Source: Streptomyces omiyaensis
GTDB lineage: Bacteria > Actinomycetota > Actinomycetes > Streptomycetales > Streptomycetaceae
Reading direction: 5' to 3'
Length of the DNA stretch: 64,000 nucleotides
Assembly: GCF_014650895.1 (NCBI RefSeq)
Contig: NZ_BMVV01000012.1
Coordinates: 161,063 to 225,062, forward strand
In this document: piece after piece, positions 25,975-34,226 of the stretch
How positions within the stretch are numbered: position 1 is the first letter of the stretch
Layout: every line of letters begins with the position of its first letter
Position numbers and translations under genes: made by a program
The notes under the pieces: generated by a model
Told to the model about the DNA's origin: nothing
Database searches by the model: none
The model's input: only the letters and a program-made list of their open reading frames with translations

Positions 25975-27197
25975 CCGACCGCCACACCGTGATCTCCGCC
26001 GACTGCCACGCCGGCGCCGACCTCCTCGACTACCGGCCCTACCTGGAGAAGCGGTTCCACGACGACTTCGACGCCTGGGCCGCCGCGTACGTCAACCCGT
26101 ACGAGGACCTGCTCGCCGACACCGCCGACCGCAACTGGAACTCCGGCCGGCGGCTGCGCGAGCTGGAGGAGGACGGGATCGTCGCCGAGGTCGTCTTCCC
26201 CAACACCATCCCGCCCTTCTTCCCCTCCGCCTCCCTCATGGCCCCGGCCCCCACCCGGGAGGAGTTCGAGCGCCGCTGGGCGGGACTGCGCGCCCACAAC
26301 CGCTGGCTCGCCGACTTCTGCGGCCTCGCCCCCGGCCGCCGGGCCGGCGTCGCCCAGATCCTCCTCAACGACGTCGAAGAGGCCGTCCGCGAGATCCGCC
26401 GCACCCACGCGGCCGGCCTCACCGGCGGCATCCTGCTCCCCGGCACCCCGCCGGGCAGCGGACTGCCGGAGCTGTACTCGGAGGCGTACGACCCGATCTG
26501 GGCCGTTTGTGAGGAGCTGGGGGTCCCGGTGAACCACCACGGCGGCTCGGCCTCCCCGCCGCTCGGCGACGAGCCGGCCGCCCGGGCCGTCTTCATGGTG
26601 GAGACCACCTGGTTCTCCCACCGGGCGCTGTGGCACCTGGTCTTCGGCGGCGCCTTCCGCCGCCACCCCGGCCTCAGGCTGGTCCTCACCGAGCAGGGCT
26701 CCGGCTGGATCCCCGGCGTGGTGGAGATGCTGGACTACTACCACGGGCGCCTCGTCGCGGCGGCGGGCCGGGCGGTCACCGCCGAGTCGAAGTTCGGCGC
26801 GGGCCTCGCCGACTCCATGGGCCGCAGTCCCGGCGAGGTCTGGCGGGACAACTGCTTCGTCGGCGCCAGCTTCATGCGCCCCCACGAGGTGCCGCTGCGC
26901 GACCGGATCGGCCTCGACAAGATCATGTGGGGCAGCGACTACCCCCACGACGAGGGCACCACCCCCTACTCCCGCGAGGGGCTCCGCCTCGCCTACGCGG
27001 GCCTGCCCCGCGAGGAGGTGGCGGCGATGGTCGGCGGCAACGCGGCCCGCGTCTACGGCTTCGACCTCGCCCTCCTCGACCGGCTCGCGGCCGTCCACGG
27101 CCCGACCGTCGAGGAGATCGCCACCCCCCTGGAGAGGGTCCCGGAGGGCGCCACCAGCCCGGCGTTCGCCCCGGGCGGGTCGGTCCGCGTCTGGTGA
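25971..27197 (+). CDS. Amidohydrolase family protein (second paralogue)
   Basis: A 408-residue relative of the preceding protein: SADCHAGADLLDYRPYLEKR, VVFPNTIPPFFP, RAHNRWLADFC, NHHGGSASP and MWGSDYPHDEGTTP align with it in order. The GTG start overlaps the preceding stop (GTGA), so the two are translationally coupled and could form a heteromer or act on successive intermediates. It ends the operon. The substrate is unknown. Confidence 0.88.
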   Translation: MTDRHTVISADCHAGADLLDYRPYLEKRFHDDFDAWAAAYVNPYEDLLADTADRNWNSGRRLRELEEDGIVAEVVFPNTIPPFFPSASLMAPAPTREEFERRWAGLRAHNRWLADFCGLAPGRRAGVAQILLNDVEEAVREIRRTHAAGLTGGILLPGTPPGSGLPELYSEAYDPIWAVCEELGVPVNHHGGSASPPLGDEPAARAVFMVETTWFSHRALWHLVFGGAFRRHPGLRLVLTEQGSGWIPGVVEMLDYYHGRLVAAAGRAVTAESKFGAGLADSMGRSPGEVWRDNCFVGASFMRPHEVPLRDRIGLDKIMWGSDYPHDEGTTPYSREGLRLAYAGLPREEVAAMVGGNAARVYGFDLALLDRLAAVHGPTVEEIATPLERVPEGATSPAFAPGGSVRVW

Positions 27198-27221
27198 CCC
27201 GACGGGTGCGACCCTCCAGGG

Positions 27222-27935
27222 GTGACCGCAGCCCCCGCACACGACGAGGCCCACGGCGGCGCCCTCGGTTCCCGTCTCAACTGGCTCCGGGCCGCCGTGC
27301 TCGGAGCCAACGACGGCATCGTCTCCACCGCCGGCCTCGTCGTGGGCGTCGCCGGCGCCACCGGGTCCCGGGCGGCCCTCCTCACCGCGGGGCTCTCCGG
27401 CCTCCTGGCCGGCTCGCTCTCCATGGCGGTGGGGGAGTACGTCTCGGTCTCCGTCCAGCGCGACTCCGAGACCGCGGCCCTCGCCGGCGAGCGGAAGGAG
27501 CTCCACGAGAGCCCCGAGGCCGAGCTCGACGAGCTCACCGCCCTCCTTACCGCCCGCGGCCTCAGCGCCGGCGTGGCCCGCGAGGCCGCCGTGCAGCTCA
27601 CCGAACGCGACGCGCTCAGGGCCCACGCGCGCGTGGAGCTGGGCATCGACCCCGACGACCTCACCGATCCCTGGCACGCGGCCTGGGCCAGCTTCCTCGC
27701 CTTCACGGCCGGCGCCCTGCTCCCGCTGCTCGCGATCGTCCTGCCGCCCGCCTCCCTCCGCCTGTGGATCACCGTCGTCTCGGTCCTCGCCGCCCTCGCC
27801 CTCACCGGCTGGTGGGCCGCCCGCCTGGCCGCCGCCCCCGCCCCGCGCGCCACCCTCCGCACCGTCGCCGGAGGCGCCCTCGCCATGGCCGTGACCTACG
27901 CGGCAGGCTCCCTCCTGGACGTCGCCGGGGTCTGA
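27222..27935 (+). CDS. VIT1/CCC1 family membrane transporter
   Basis: A 237-residue protein with the family signature LNWLRAAVLGANDGIVSTAGLVVGVAGA in the first helix, a second helix LSGLLAGSLSMAVGEYVSVSVQRDSE, a cytosolic helical metal-binding region (about 85-145) rich in Glu and Arg, and three C-terminal helices. Eukaryotic members move Fe(II) or Mn(II) into vacuoles; bacterial members are thought to export iron or manganese. It starts 24 nt after the amidohydrolase, so read-through is possible, but it is functionally unrelated. Confidence 0.92.
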   Translation: MTAAPAHDEAHGGALGSRLNWLRAAVLGANDGIVSTAGLVVGVAGATGSRAALLTAGLSGLLAGSLSMAVGEYVSVSVQRDSETAALAGERKELHESPEAELDELTALLTARGLSAGVAREAAVQLTERDALRAHARVELGIDPDDLTDPWHAAWASFLAFTAGALLPLLAIVLPPASLRLWITVVSVLAALALTGWWAARLAAAPAPRATLRTVAGGALAMAVTYAAGSLLDVAGV

Positions 27936-28030
27936 CCGGGACCCGCTTGTCGGAAGCCGCCAAAGCCTGCTGACACGTCGTCTCGCATACTTGTCGGTAA
28001 CGGCGTCTAGCCGCCCGCGGGGACGGGCCC

Positions 28031-28036
28031 TACCGT
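28031..28036 (+). promoter_or_regulatory. -10 hexamer, leaderless promoter of the desaturase-like gene
   Basis: TACCGT ends exactly 6 nt before the ATG at 28043, and no SD is present, so the mRNA probably begins at or next to the start codon. The gap 27936-28042 holds no other feature. Confidence 0.45.
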
Positions 28037-28042
28037 CGACGC

Positions 28043-28927
28043 ATGCCGAACCTGCCCGATGTCGTGCTCTGGTCCATACCGGCGTTCGTCCTGCTCACCG
28101 TCGTGGAGATGGCGAGCTACCGGCTCCACCCCGACGAGGACGCCGCCGGGTACGAGGCCAAGGACGCCGCCACCAGCATCGGCATGGGACTCGGGAGCCT
28201 CTTCGCCGACCTCGTGTGGAAGATCCCGGTCGTCGCGGTCTACGCCGCCGTCCACGAGCTCACTCCGCTGCGCGTCCCCGTCCTGTGGTGGACGATCCCG
28301 CTGATGCTGCTCGCCCAGGACTTCCTCTACTACTGGTCGCACCGGGGCCACCACGTCATCCGGCTCCTGTGGGCCGGCCACGTCGTGCACCACAGCAGCC
28401 GCAGGTTCAACCTCTCCACCGCCCTGCGCCAGCCCTGGACCGGCTTCACCTCCTGGCCGTTCTACCTGCCGATGATCGCGCTCGGCGTCCACCCCGCCGC
28501 CGTCGCCTTCTGCTCCTCGGTCAGCCTCGTCTACCAGTTCTGGATCCACACCGAGCGCGTCGACCGGCTGCCCCGGCCCTTCGAGTACGTCCTCAACACC
28601 CCCTCCCACCACCGCGTCCACCACGCCTCCCAGGGCGGCTACCTGGACCGCAACTTCGGCGGGATCCTCATCCTCTGGGACCGGCTCTTCGGCTCCTGGA
28701 CCGGCGAGACCGAGCGGCCCGTCTACGGCCTCACCAAGAACATCGAGACCTACAACCCGCTCCGCGTCGCCACCCACGAGTACGCCGCCATCGCCCGCGA
28801 CGTCCGCGCCGCCCGCGACTGGCGGGAGCGCGCCGGACGCGTCCTGCGCGGCCCCGGCTGGCAGCCGGCGGACCGCACCCCCACCCCGTCCCACGACCGG
28901 ACCACCGCCCCGGAGCCCACCGCGTGA
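28043..28927 (+). CDS. Sterol desaturase/fatty acid hydroxylase family protein
   Basis: A 294-residue membrane protein with the di-iron histidine clusters of the family: SHRGHH (about residue 100), HVVHHSS (about 114) and SHHRVHH (about 192), set between hydrophobic helices (10-20, 45-70, 80-96, 140-170). The family inserts hydroxyl groups or double bonds into sterols, carotenoids or acyl chains. A C-terminal Pro/Thr-rich tail ends it. Its stop overlaps the GTG of the next gene (GTGA). Substrate unknown. Confidence 0.92.
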   Translation: MPNLPDVVLWSIPAFVLLTVVEMASYRLHPDEDAAGYEAKDAATSIGMGLGSLFADLVWKIPVVAVYAAVHELTPLRVPVLWWTIPLMLLAQDFLYYWSHRGHHVIRLLWAGHVVHHSSRRFNLSTALRQPWTGFTSWPFYLPMIALGVHPAAVAFCSSVSLVYQFWIHTERVDRLPRPFEYVLNTPSHHRVHHASQGGYLDRNFGGILILWDRLFGSWTGETERPVYGLTKNIETYNPLRVATHEYAAIARDVRAARDWRERAGRVLRGPGWQPADRTPTPSHDRTTAPEPTA

Positions 28928-29600
28928 ACACCCCCGGCACCACCCTCCCGCCCCCGCCCGCACCGCCCCCCTCGCCCTCTCCCGGGTCCTGCTCGGCGCC
29001 TTCCTCCTCGCCGCGGCCGTCGACCTCGGCTCCCTCCTCGCCGGCGCCGACACCGGCCACCTGGTCGCCAAGCCCCTCCTGATGCCGCTGCTCGCCGCGT
29101 ACGCGGCCGCCCAGGGCGCGCCCCGGCTCCTCCTCGCCGCGCTCCTCCTCGGCTGGGGCGGCGACGTCCTCCTGCTCCTCGACGCCGACTGGGCCTTCCT
29201 CGCGGGCATGGGCTCCTTCGCCCTCGGCCACGTCTGCTACCTCACGCTCTTCGCGAGGCGCCGCACCTCGCCCGCCCTCGGCGCGGTCTACGCCCTGGCC
29301 CTCGCGGGCACCGTGCTCGCGCTCTGGCCCGGACTCCCCGCCGACCTGCGGATCCCCGTCGCCGGCTACTCCCTGCTGCTCACCGCGATGGCGTACCGGT
29401 CCAGCTCCCTCGGCGCCCTCGCCGGCGCCGGCGGCGCCCTGTTCCTGCTCTCCGACACCCTCATCGCCACCGGCATCGCCGAGTGGCCCCAGCTGCCGGC
29501 CCCCGACTTCTGGGTCATGCTGACCTACATCGCCGCCCAGTACCTGCTGACCGCGGGGGCCCTGCGGACGATGTACGGTGCACGTCGTACAACGAGCTGA
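28924..29600 (+). CDS. Lysoplasmalogenase (YhhN family), apparent frameshift near the N-terminus
   Basis: The conserved part, LSRVLLGAFLLAAAVDLG then HLVAKPLLMPLLAAYAAAQG through LLLDADWAFLAGMGSFALGHVCYL to the end, is a YhhN-type polytopic membrane protein. The natural start is the GTG at 28924, coupled to the upstream stop, but that GTG is in another frame. Moving from it to the conserved frame requires a -1 change within the C-rich stretch 28940-28970. The conserved frame itself has no ATG, GTG or TTG until 29082, inside the protein. One C missing from a homopolymer, by mutation or by sequencing error, explains this. If the deletion is real, the gene is damaged. YhhN proteins hydrolyse the vinyl ether of lysoplasmalogens in animals; the bacterial role is unclear. 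Confidence 0.75.
29572..29591 (+). promoter_or_regulatory. Inverted repeat upstream of the alcohol dehydrogenase gene
   Basis: TGTACG at 29572-29577 and CGTACA at 29586-29591 form a 6-bp inverted repeat with an 8-nt centre, 25 nt before the dehydrogenase start and inside the last codons of the lysoplasmalogenase. It could be a TetR- or MerR-type operator. Chance occurrence cannot be excluded. Confidence 0.3.
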
Positions 29601-29615
29601 CCAGGACGAGGAACC

Positions 29616-30659
29616 ATGCGCGCCACCACCATCCACGCCCCCTTCGACATGCGCGTGGAGGAGGTGCCCGACCCGGTCGTCCAGGAGCCCACGGACGTCG
29701 TCGTCCGGGTCCTGCGCGCCTGCATCTGCGGCAGCGACCTGTGGGCCTACCGCGGCGAGTCCGCCCGGCAGCCCGGCCAGCGCATCGGCCACGAGTTCCT
29801 CGGCGTGGTCGAGGAGACCGGCTCCGAGGTCCGCGGCTTCACCGCGGGCGACCTCGTCGTCGCCCCCTTCGTCTGGTCCGACGGCACCTGCGACCACTGC
29901 GCCGAGGGCCTCCAGACCTCCTGCCCCCGCGGCGGGTTCTGGGGCTCCGTCGGTTCCGACGGCGGCCAGGGCGAGGCCGTCCGCGTCCCCTTCGGCGACG
30001 GCACCCTCGTCAAGCTCCCCGCCGACGCCGCCTCCGACGACCGGCTGCTCACCGCCCTGCTCGCCCTCTCCGACGTCATGGGCACCGGCCACCACGCCGC
30101 CCTCGGCGCCGGCGTCCGCCCCGGCTCCACCGTCGCCGTCGTCGGCGACGGCGCCGTCGGCCTGTGCGGCGTCCTCGCCGCCAAGCGGCTGGGCGCCGAG
30201 CGGATCATCGCCCTCGGCCGCCACACCGCCCGCACCGACATCGCCCGCCTCTTCGGCGCCACCGACGTCGTCGCCGAGCGCGGCGAGGCCGCCGAGGCCG
30301 CCGTCCGCGAGCTCACCCGCGGCCAGGGCGCCCACGGCGTCATCGAGGCCGTCGGCACCGAGCAGTCCATGCGCACCGCCGTGAACATCACCCGCGACGG
30401 CGGCTCCGTCGGCTACGTCGGCGTCCCGCACGGCTCCGGCACCGGCCTCGACCTCTCCGTCATGTTCGACCGGAACATCGCCCTGCGCGGCGGCGTCGCC
30501 CCCGTCCGGGCCTACCTCCCCGAGCTGCTCGCCGACGTCCTCGACGGGACCATCGACCCGTCCCCGGTCTTCGACCTGACCGTGGACCTCGACGGCGTCC
30601 CCGCCGGCTACCGGGCCATGGACGAGCGCACCGCCCTCAAGGTCCTCGTCAAGCCGTGA
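29616..30659 (+). CDS. Zinc-dependent alcohol dehydrogenase family protein
   Basis: A 347-residue MDR protein. Catalytic zinc ligands appear in CICGSDLW and GHEFLGVVEE. The structural-zinc lobe is reduced, with DHCAEGLQTSC offering fewer cysteines than the classic four. The Rossmann motif VVGDGAVGLCG (about 171-181) binds NAD(P). GAGGAA precedes the ATG. It reads as a threonine/sorbitol-dehydrogenase-like member; the substrate is open. Its last 11 bases overlap the 3' end of the convergent CoA-transferase gene. Confidence 0.92.
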   Translation: MRATTIHAPFDMRVEEVPDPVVQEPTDVVVRVLRACICGSDLWAYRGESARQPGQRIGHEFLGVVEETGSEVRGFTAGDLVVAPFVWSDGTCDHCAEGLQTSCPRGGFWGSVGSDGGQGEAVRVPFGDGTLVKLPADAASDDRLLTALLALSDVMGTGHHAALGAGVRPGSTVAVVGDGAVGLCGVLAAKRLGAERIIALGRHTARTDIARLFGATDVVAERGEAAEAAVRELTRGQGAHGVIEAVGTEQSMRTAVNITRDGGSVGYVGVPHGSGTGLDLSVMFDRNIALRGGVAPVRAYLPELLADVLDGTIDPSPVFDLTVDLDGVPAGYRAMDERTALKVLVKP

Positions 30660-31947
30660 CCCAGGCGGGGGCGTCCCCGCCCGGCAGCCCCGGCGGGCGC
30701 GACCAGCCCGCCGGGCCGCCCTCGTAGGCCACCGGCGACACCGCGTGCCGCAGCCGCCCCAGCGGGCCCTCCGACTCCGTGACGTACCGCCCGGGGTCGT
30801 ACCGGGGCAGCCCGTGCGCCAGCCAGTGCCCCGTCTGCGCCAGCGCGAGCCGCACCAGGCGGCTGCCGCCGTCCCGCTCCTGCTCGGTCAGCGACCGCAG
30901 CACCGCCGCCGCCAGCAGGTACCCCGTCCCGTGGTCCAGCGCCTGCGCCGGCAGCGCCCCCGGCTCCCCGGCCGACCCCTCCGTGACCGCGATCCCGGTC
31001 GCCACCTGCACCAGGCTGTCGAAGCCCCGCCGCCCGCCCCACGGCCCGTAGTCGCCCCAGGCCGACAGCCGGGCCGTCACCAGCCCCGGCCGCTCCAGGC
31101 CGTACCGCTCCAGGGCTCCCGGCCGGTACCCCGTCACCAGGACGTCCGCCCCGTCCAGGAGCTCCTCGAAGGTCCGCCGGTCCGACGGCCGGTCCAGGTC
31201 CAGGGCCGCCGTCCGCTTCCCGACGTCCGTGTCCGCGTGCTGGTCCGGCAGCTCCGGGGAGGCCGGCGGATCGATCCGCAGCACGTCCGCGCCGAGCAGC
31301 GCCAGCGTCCGGGTCGCCACCGGACCCGCGATCACCCGGGTCAGGTCGAGCACCCGCGGCGGACCCGTACGCCCGCGGGGCGGGGCCTCGTCGAGCCGCT
31401 CCCGGCTCAGCACCGGCCGCGCCGCCACCTCCCGGCCCTGCGGGTGGGCGGCCCACGCCTCCGGGGTGCGCAGCGCCACGGCGAGCCCCCCGGAGGCGTA
31501 CACCGCCGCCTCGACCCCGGCCGCCGTGCGCCCGCCGATCGCCTCCGCGACCGCCTCCACCGAGTCGGCCGCGCCGAGCGCCGCGAGCAGCGCGGCCTTG
31601 TGGTGCGGGTAGTTGGCGTGGGTGCGGACCCAGCCGTCGGCCGCCCGCCAGAACCGCGACAGCGGCGCGAAGCTCACCGGTGCCCGTCCGTCCACCCGCA
31701 GGTGGCGCTCGCTCACGAAGGCGGTGGCCACGGCCCCGTCGTCCACCCGCACCGGCCCCGCCGCGCCCGCGTGCTCCGCGGCCGCGAGCCCGCAGGCCGC
31801 GACCGTCGCCCGCGCGAGGTCCATCACCGGCAGCCGGGCGGGCAGCAGTCCCGCCGGTCCGCCGTACTCCACCCGGTCCACCAGGGCGGGATCGCCGCCC
31901 AGGACCGCCCACAGTGCTTCCGTACCACTCCGAACCGTGCTGTCCAT
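30649..31947 (-). CDS. CaiB/BaiF (class III) CoA-transferase family protein
   Basis: A 432-residue protein. Family features are visible in the second half: RVLDLTRVIAGPVATRTLALLGADVLRID, DVGKRTAALDLDRPSDRRTF, ADVLVTGYRPGALERYGL and RLSAWGDYGPWGGRRGFDSLVQ. Its C-terminal part is shorter than in formyl-CoA transferase. Members move CoA between acids, with a catalytic Asp after the ALDL strand; a precise Asp is not assigned here. The ATG at 31947 gives MDSTVRSGTEALWAVLGGDPAL. Substrate unknown. Confidence 0.88.
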   Translation of the reverse strand: MDSTVRSGTEALWAVLGGDPALVDRVEYGGPAGLLPARLPVMDLARATVAACGLAAAEHAGAAGPVRVDDGAVATAFVSERHLRVDGRAPVSFAPLSRFWRAADGWVRTHANYPHHKAALLAALGAADSVEAVAEAIGGRTAAGVEAAVYASGGLAVALRTPEAWAAHPQGREVAARPVLSRERLDEAPPRGRTGPPRVLDLTRVIAGPVATRTLALLGADVLRIDPPASPELPDQHADTDVGKRTAALDLDRPSDRRTFEELLDGADVLVTGYRPGALERYGLERPGLVTARLSAWGDYGPWGGRRGFDSLVQVATGIAVTEGSAGEPGALPAQALDHGTGYLLAAAVLRSLTEQERDGGSRLVRLALAQTGHWLAHGLPRYDPGRYVTESEGPLGRLRHAVSPVAYEGGPAGWSRPPGLPGGDAPAWVTA

Positions 31948-31987
31948 GCCCGCACTATGGCACCCGGTGCCACTCCGGAGACGCGAA

Positions 31988-32019
31988 GGGCCCCGGTGCG
32001 GTCGACCGCACCGGGGCCC
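31988..32019 (-). terminator. Terminator after the S8 peptidase gene
   Basis: A 14-bp perfect stem, GGGCCCCGGTGCGG with its complement, and a TCGA loop, 15 nt beyond the peptidase stop. Confidence 0.8.
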
Positions 32020-32033
32020 GTGACGCTAGGGCG

Positions 32034-33578
32034 TCACCACTTGCGGACGGCGTCCAGGGCGTCCACCAGACCGGCTCCGTAGAAGCCGTTCTTCTGCGTG
32101 CCGCCCTCGCAGACGGCGTCGATCTTGCCGTCGCCCTCGATGTCGTACGGGTTGGTGCAGCTGCGCTCGTCGGCCTGCGCGTACAGCAGCGCCTTCAGCG
32201 CGGCCGGGCTCGCGTAGGGGTGCGTCGACTTCAGCAGCGCGAGCACACCGGCGGCGTGCGGCGACGCCATCGACGTACCGGCCTTGTAGTTGTAGCCGCC
32301 GTTGACCGTGGTCGACAGGATGCGGCCGTTGACCGCCGGGGCGTCCGGGGTCTGGTACTCGGTGCGGTCACCGCCGGGGGCGGCGATGTCGATGACACCG
32401 AGACCGTAGTTCGAGTAGGACGCCTTCAGGTCCTTCGCGCCGGTCGCGGAGACCGTCACGACGCCCGGCAGCTGCGCCGGGTAGTCCAGGCAGACGCTCG
32501 GGTCGATGACCCGGTCGCCCGGCGTGGTGTCGTTCGGGCTGGAGTTGTCCAGGATCTCGTCGGCGGCGAGGTCGAACTTGGAGTTGCCGGCCGCGGCCAC
32601 GTTGACCGTGCCCTTCTTCTCCGCGTACCGGGTCGCCCGGGTGACCGCCTCGATGAGGGCCTTCTGGTCCTCGTCCGTCTTGCAGGCGAACATCCACGGG
32701 TCGGTGTAGTAGCTGTTGTTCGTGATGTCGACGCCGTGCTCGGCCGCCCACACGAAGCCGCAGACGACGGCCTCGGTGTAGAAGAAGCCGTCCGGGGTGG
32801 ACACCTTGATGCCGGAGACCTTGACGCCCGGGGCGACACCGGTGATGCCGATGCCGTTCTTCGCGGCGGCGATGGTGCCCGCCACGTGGGTGCCGTGGTC
32901 CGACTCGCCCGGGTTGGGGCGCCACGAACCGGGGGTGGTGTCCGGCTTGCCGGAGACGCAGTTGGCGGACGCCTTGGCGTCGAAGTTCGGCGCCAGGTCC
33001 GGGTGGGTGTCGTCGACACCGGTGTCGATGACGCCGACCGTCACGCGGCTGCTGCCGAGGGTCTTCTTGTGGGCCTTGTCGGCCTTGATGGCCGGCAGGT
33101 CCCACTGCAGGGGCTCCAGCGCGTCCTGCTCGTCGGTGGCGCGGGCCGCGGCGGCCGCGGCCTCGGTGGCCGACAGCGCCTGCGTGGCCTCGCCGACGGA
33201 GTTGTCGTTCTGCGCCGAGAGCGGGGCGGTACGGGTCGCACCGGCCGACACCACGCCGCGGGCCTTGCGGATCGTCTGCGCGAACGCGGGGTTCTGCGAG
33301 TGGACGACGATGACGCCTATCTGGTCGTACGCGATGACGACCTCGCCGCCGGCGGCGGCTATCGCCTTCTTCACCGAGGCGGCCGTCCAGCGGCCCCCCT
33401 CGACGTTGACGACGTACGAGAGCTTCTCGCCCGTCGCCGCGACGGTGGCGGCCGCCGGAGCATCGCTCAGTTCCGCGGCGGAGGCGGCGCCGGAGGGAAG
33501 GAAGCCGAGCGAAGCGGTGAGCGCGAGACCAGCAGGCAGAGCGAGTACTCGGCCGCGCCTCGATCCCAGATGAGCCAT
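32034..33578 (-). CDS. Secreted S8 family serine peptidase (subtilase)
   Basis: A 514-residue preproprotein. A signal peptide (about 1-34, ending in GAASA-AE) is followed by an inhibitor-like propeptide (about 45-120, LSYVVNVEGG to VVSAGATR). The catalytic domain holds Asp in VGVIDTGVDDTHPDL (about 183), His in DHGTHVAGT (about 227), Asn in VAAAGNS and Ser in GTSMASPHAAG (about 434). Four cysteines outside the motifs may form disulfides. It acts outside the cell as a general protease. AGAACCC before the ATG is a poor SD. A terminator hairpin follows. Confidence 0.95.
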   Translation of the reverse strand: MAHLGSRRGRVLALPAGLALTASLGFLPSGAASAAELSDAPAAATVAATGEKLSYVVNVEGGRWTAASVKKAIAAAGGEVVIAYDQIGVIVVHSQNPAFAQTIRKARGVVSAGATRTAPLSAQNDNSVGEATQALSATEAAAAAARATDEQDALEPLQWDLPAIKADKAHKKTLGSSRVTVGVIDTGVDDTHPDLAPNFDAKASANCVSGKPDTTPGSWRPNPGESDHGTHVAGTIAAAKNGIGITGVAPGVKVSGIKVSTPDGFFYTEAVVCGFVWAAEHGVDITNNSYYTDPWMFACKTDEDQKALIEAVTRATRYAEKKGTVNVAAAGNSKFDLAADEILDNSSPNDTTPGDRVIDPSVCLDYPAQLPGVVTVSATGAKDLKASYSNYGLGVIDIAAPGGDRTEYQTPDAPAVNGRILSTTVNGGYNYKAGTSMASPHAAGVLALLKSTHPYASPAALKALLYAQADERSCTNPYDIEGDGKIDAVCEGGTQKNGFYGAGLVDALDAVRKW

Positions 33579-33851
33579 GGGTTCTCCACATCATCCGTAT
33601 GTACTGCGCGCGCGCGGGGTTGCGCGCGGGCAGGTGCATGACGAGTGAAGCTATCGCTGATCTTCCCCACCCTTCAATGAGTTGAGAAGACTTGATGAAG
33701 ATTCGCACGAAGAAAACCACCGCGCTGAACCACTTCGCATCGGGCTCCGTGCCGTTGAGCAGGGGAGGGGCTCCAGCAGGCGCCCCCGTCCCACACCCCG
33801 GGTGAGGCCCCCTTGACCATGCCGTCCGTCCCCGCGTCACGAGGAGAGTCC

Positions 33852-34226
33852 GTGGCTACCGAAGCACCGCCGCCGCCGAGAAAGGGCACCGAGACCGCCC
33901 CCGGTCCCGCCCGGCCCACCACGGAGCAGTTCGTCGAGGTCCAGGAGAGCGAGGAGTTCGGCGAGCTGCGCCGCACCTACCGCTCCTTCGCCTTCCCCCT
34001 CACGGTCGCCTTCATCACCTGGTACCTGCTCTACGTCCTGCTCTCCAACTACGCGGGCGGCTTCATGGGCACCCGCCTCTTCGGCAACATCAACGTGGCG
34101 CTCGTCCTGGGCCTCGGCCAGTTCGCCACCACCTTCCTCATCGCCTGGCTCTACTCCCGCCACGCCGCCCTCCGCCTCGACCCCAAGGGCGAGGCCATCA
34201 AGGCCCGTATGGAGGGCGACGCATGA
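33852..34226 (+). CDS. DUF485 domain membrane protein
   Basis: A 124-residue protein with a Pro-rich N-terminus and two transmembrane helices (FPLTVAFITWYLLYVLLSNY and VALVLGLGQFATTFLIAWLYSRHA) preceded by the DUF485 signature FGELRRTYRSFAFP. DUF485 proteins accompany acetate/solute symporters of the SSS family, as here, where the symporter start overlaps its stop. The GTG at 33852 is favoured because GAGGAG lies 7 nt upstream; an in-frame ATG at 33819 or GTG/TTG at 33813 would extend it without an SD. The 273-nt gap upstream (33579-33851) contains both divergent promoters and no gene. Confidence 0.9.
   Translation: MATEAPPPPRKGTETAPGPARPTTEQFVEVQESEEFGELRRTYRSFAFPLTVAFITWYLLYVLLSNYAGGFMGTRLFGNINVALVLGLGQFATTFLIAWLYSRHAALRLDPKGEAIKARMEGDA

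Noticed and set aside
27991..29082. Open frame of 363 codons over the desaturase gene
   Set aside because: Frame-shifted shadow with Arg/Pro/Ala composition; the di-iron His clusters are only in the 28043 frame.
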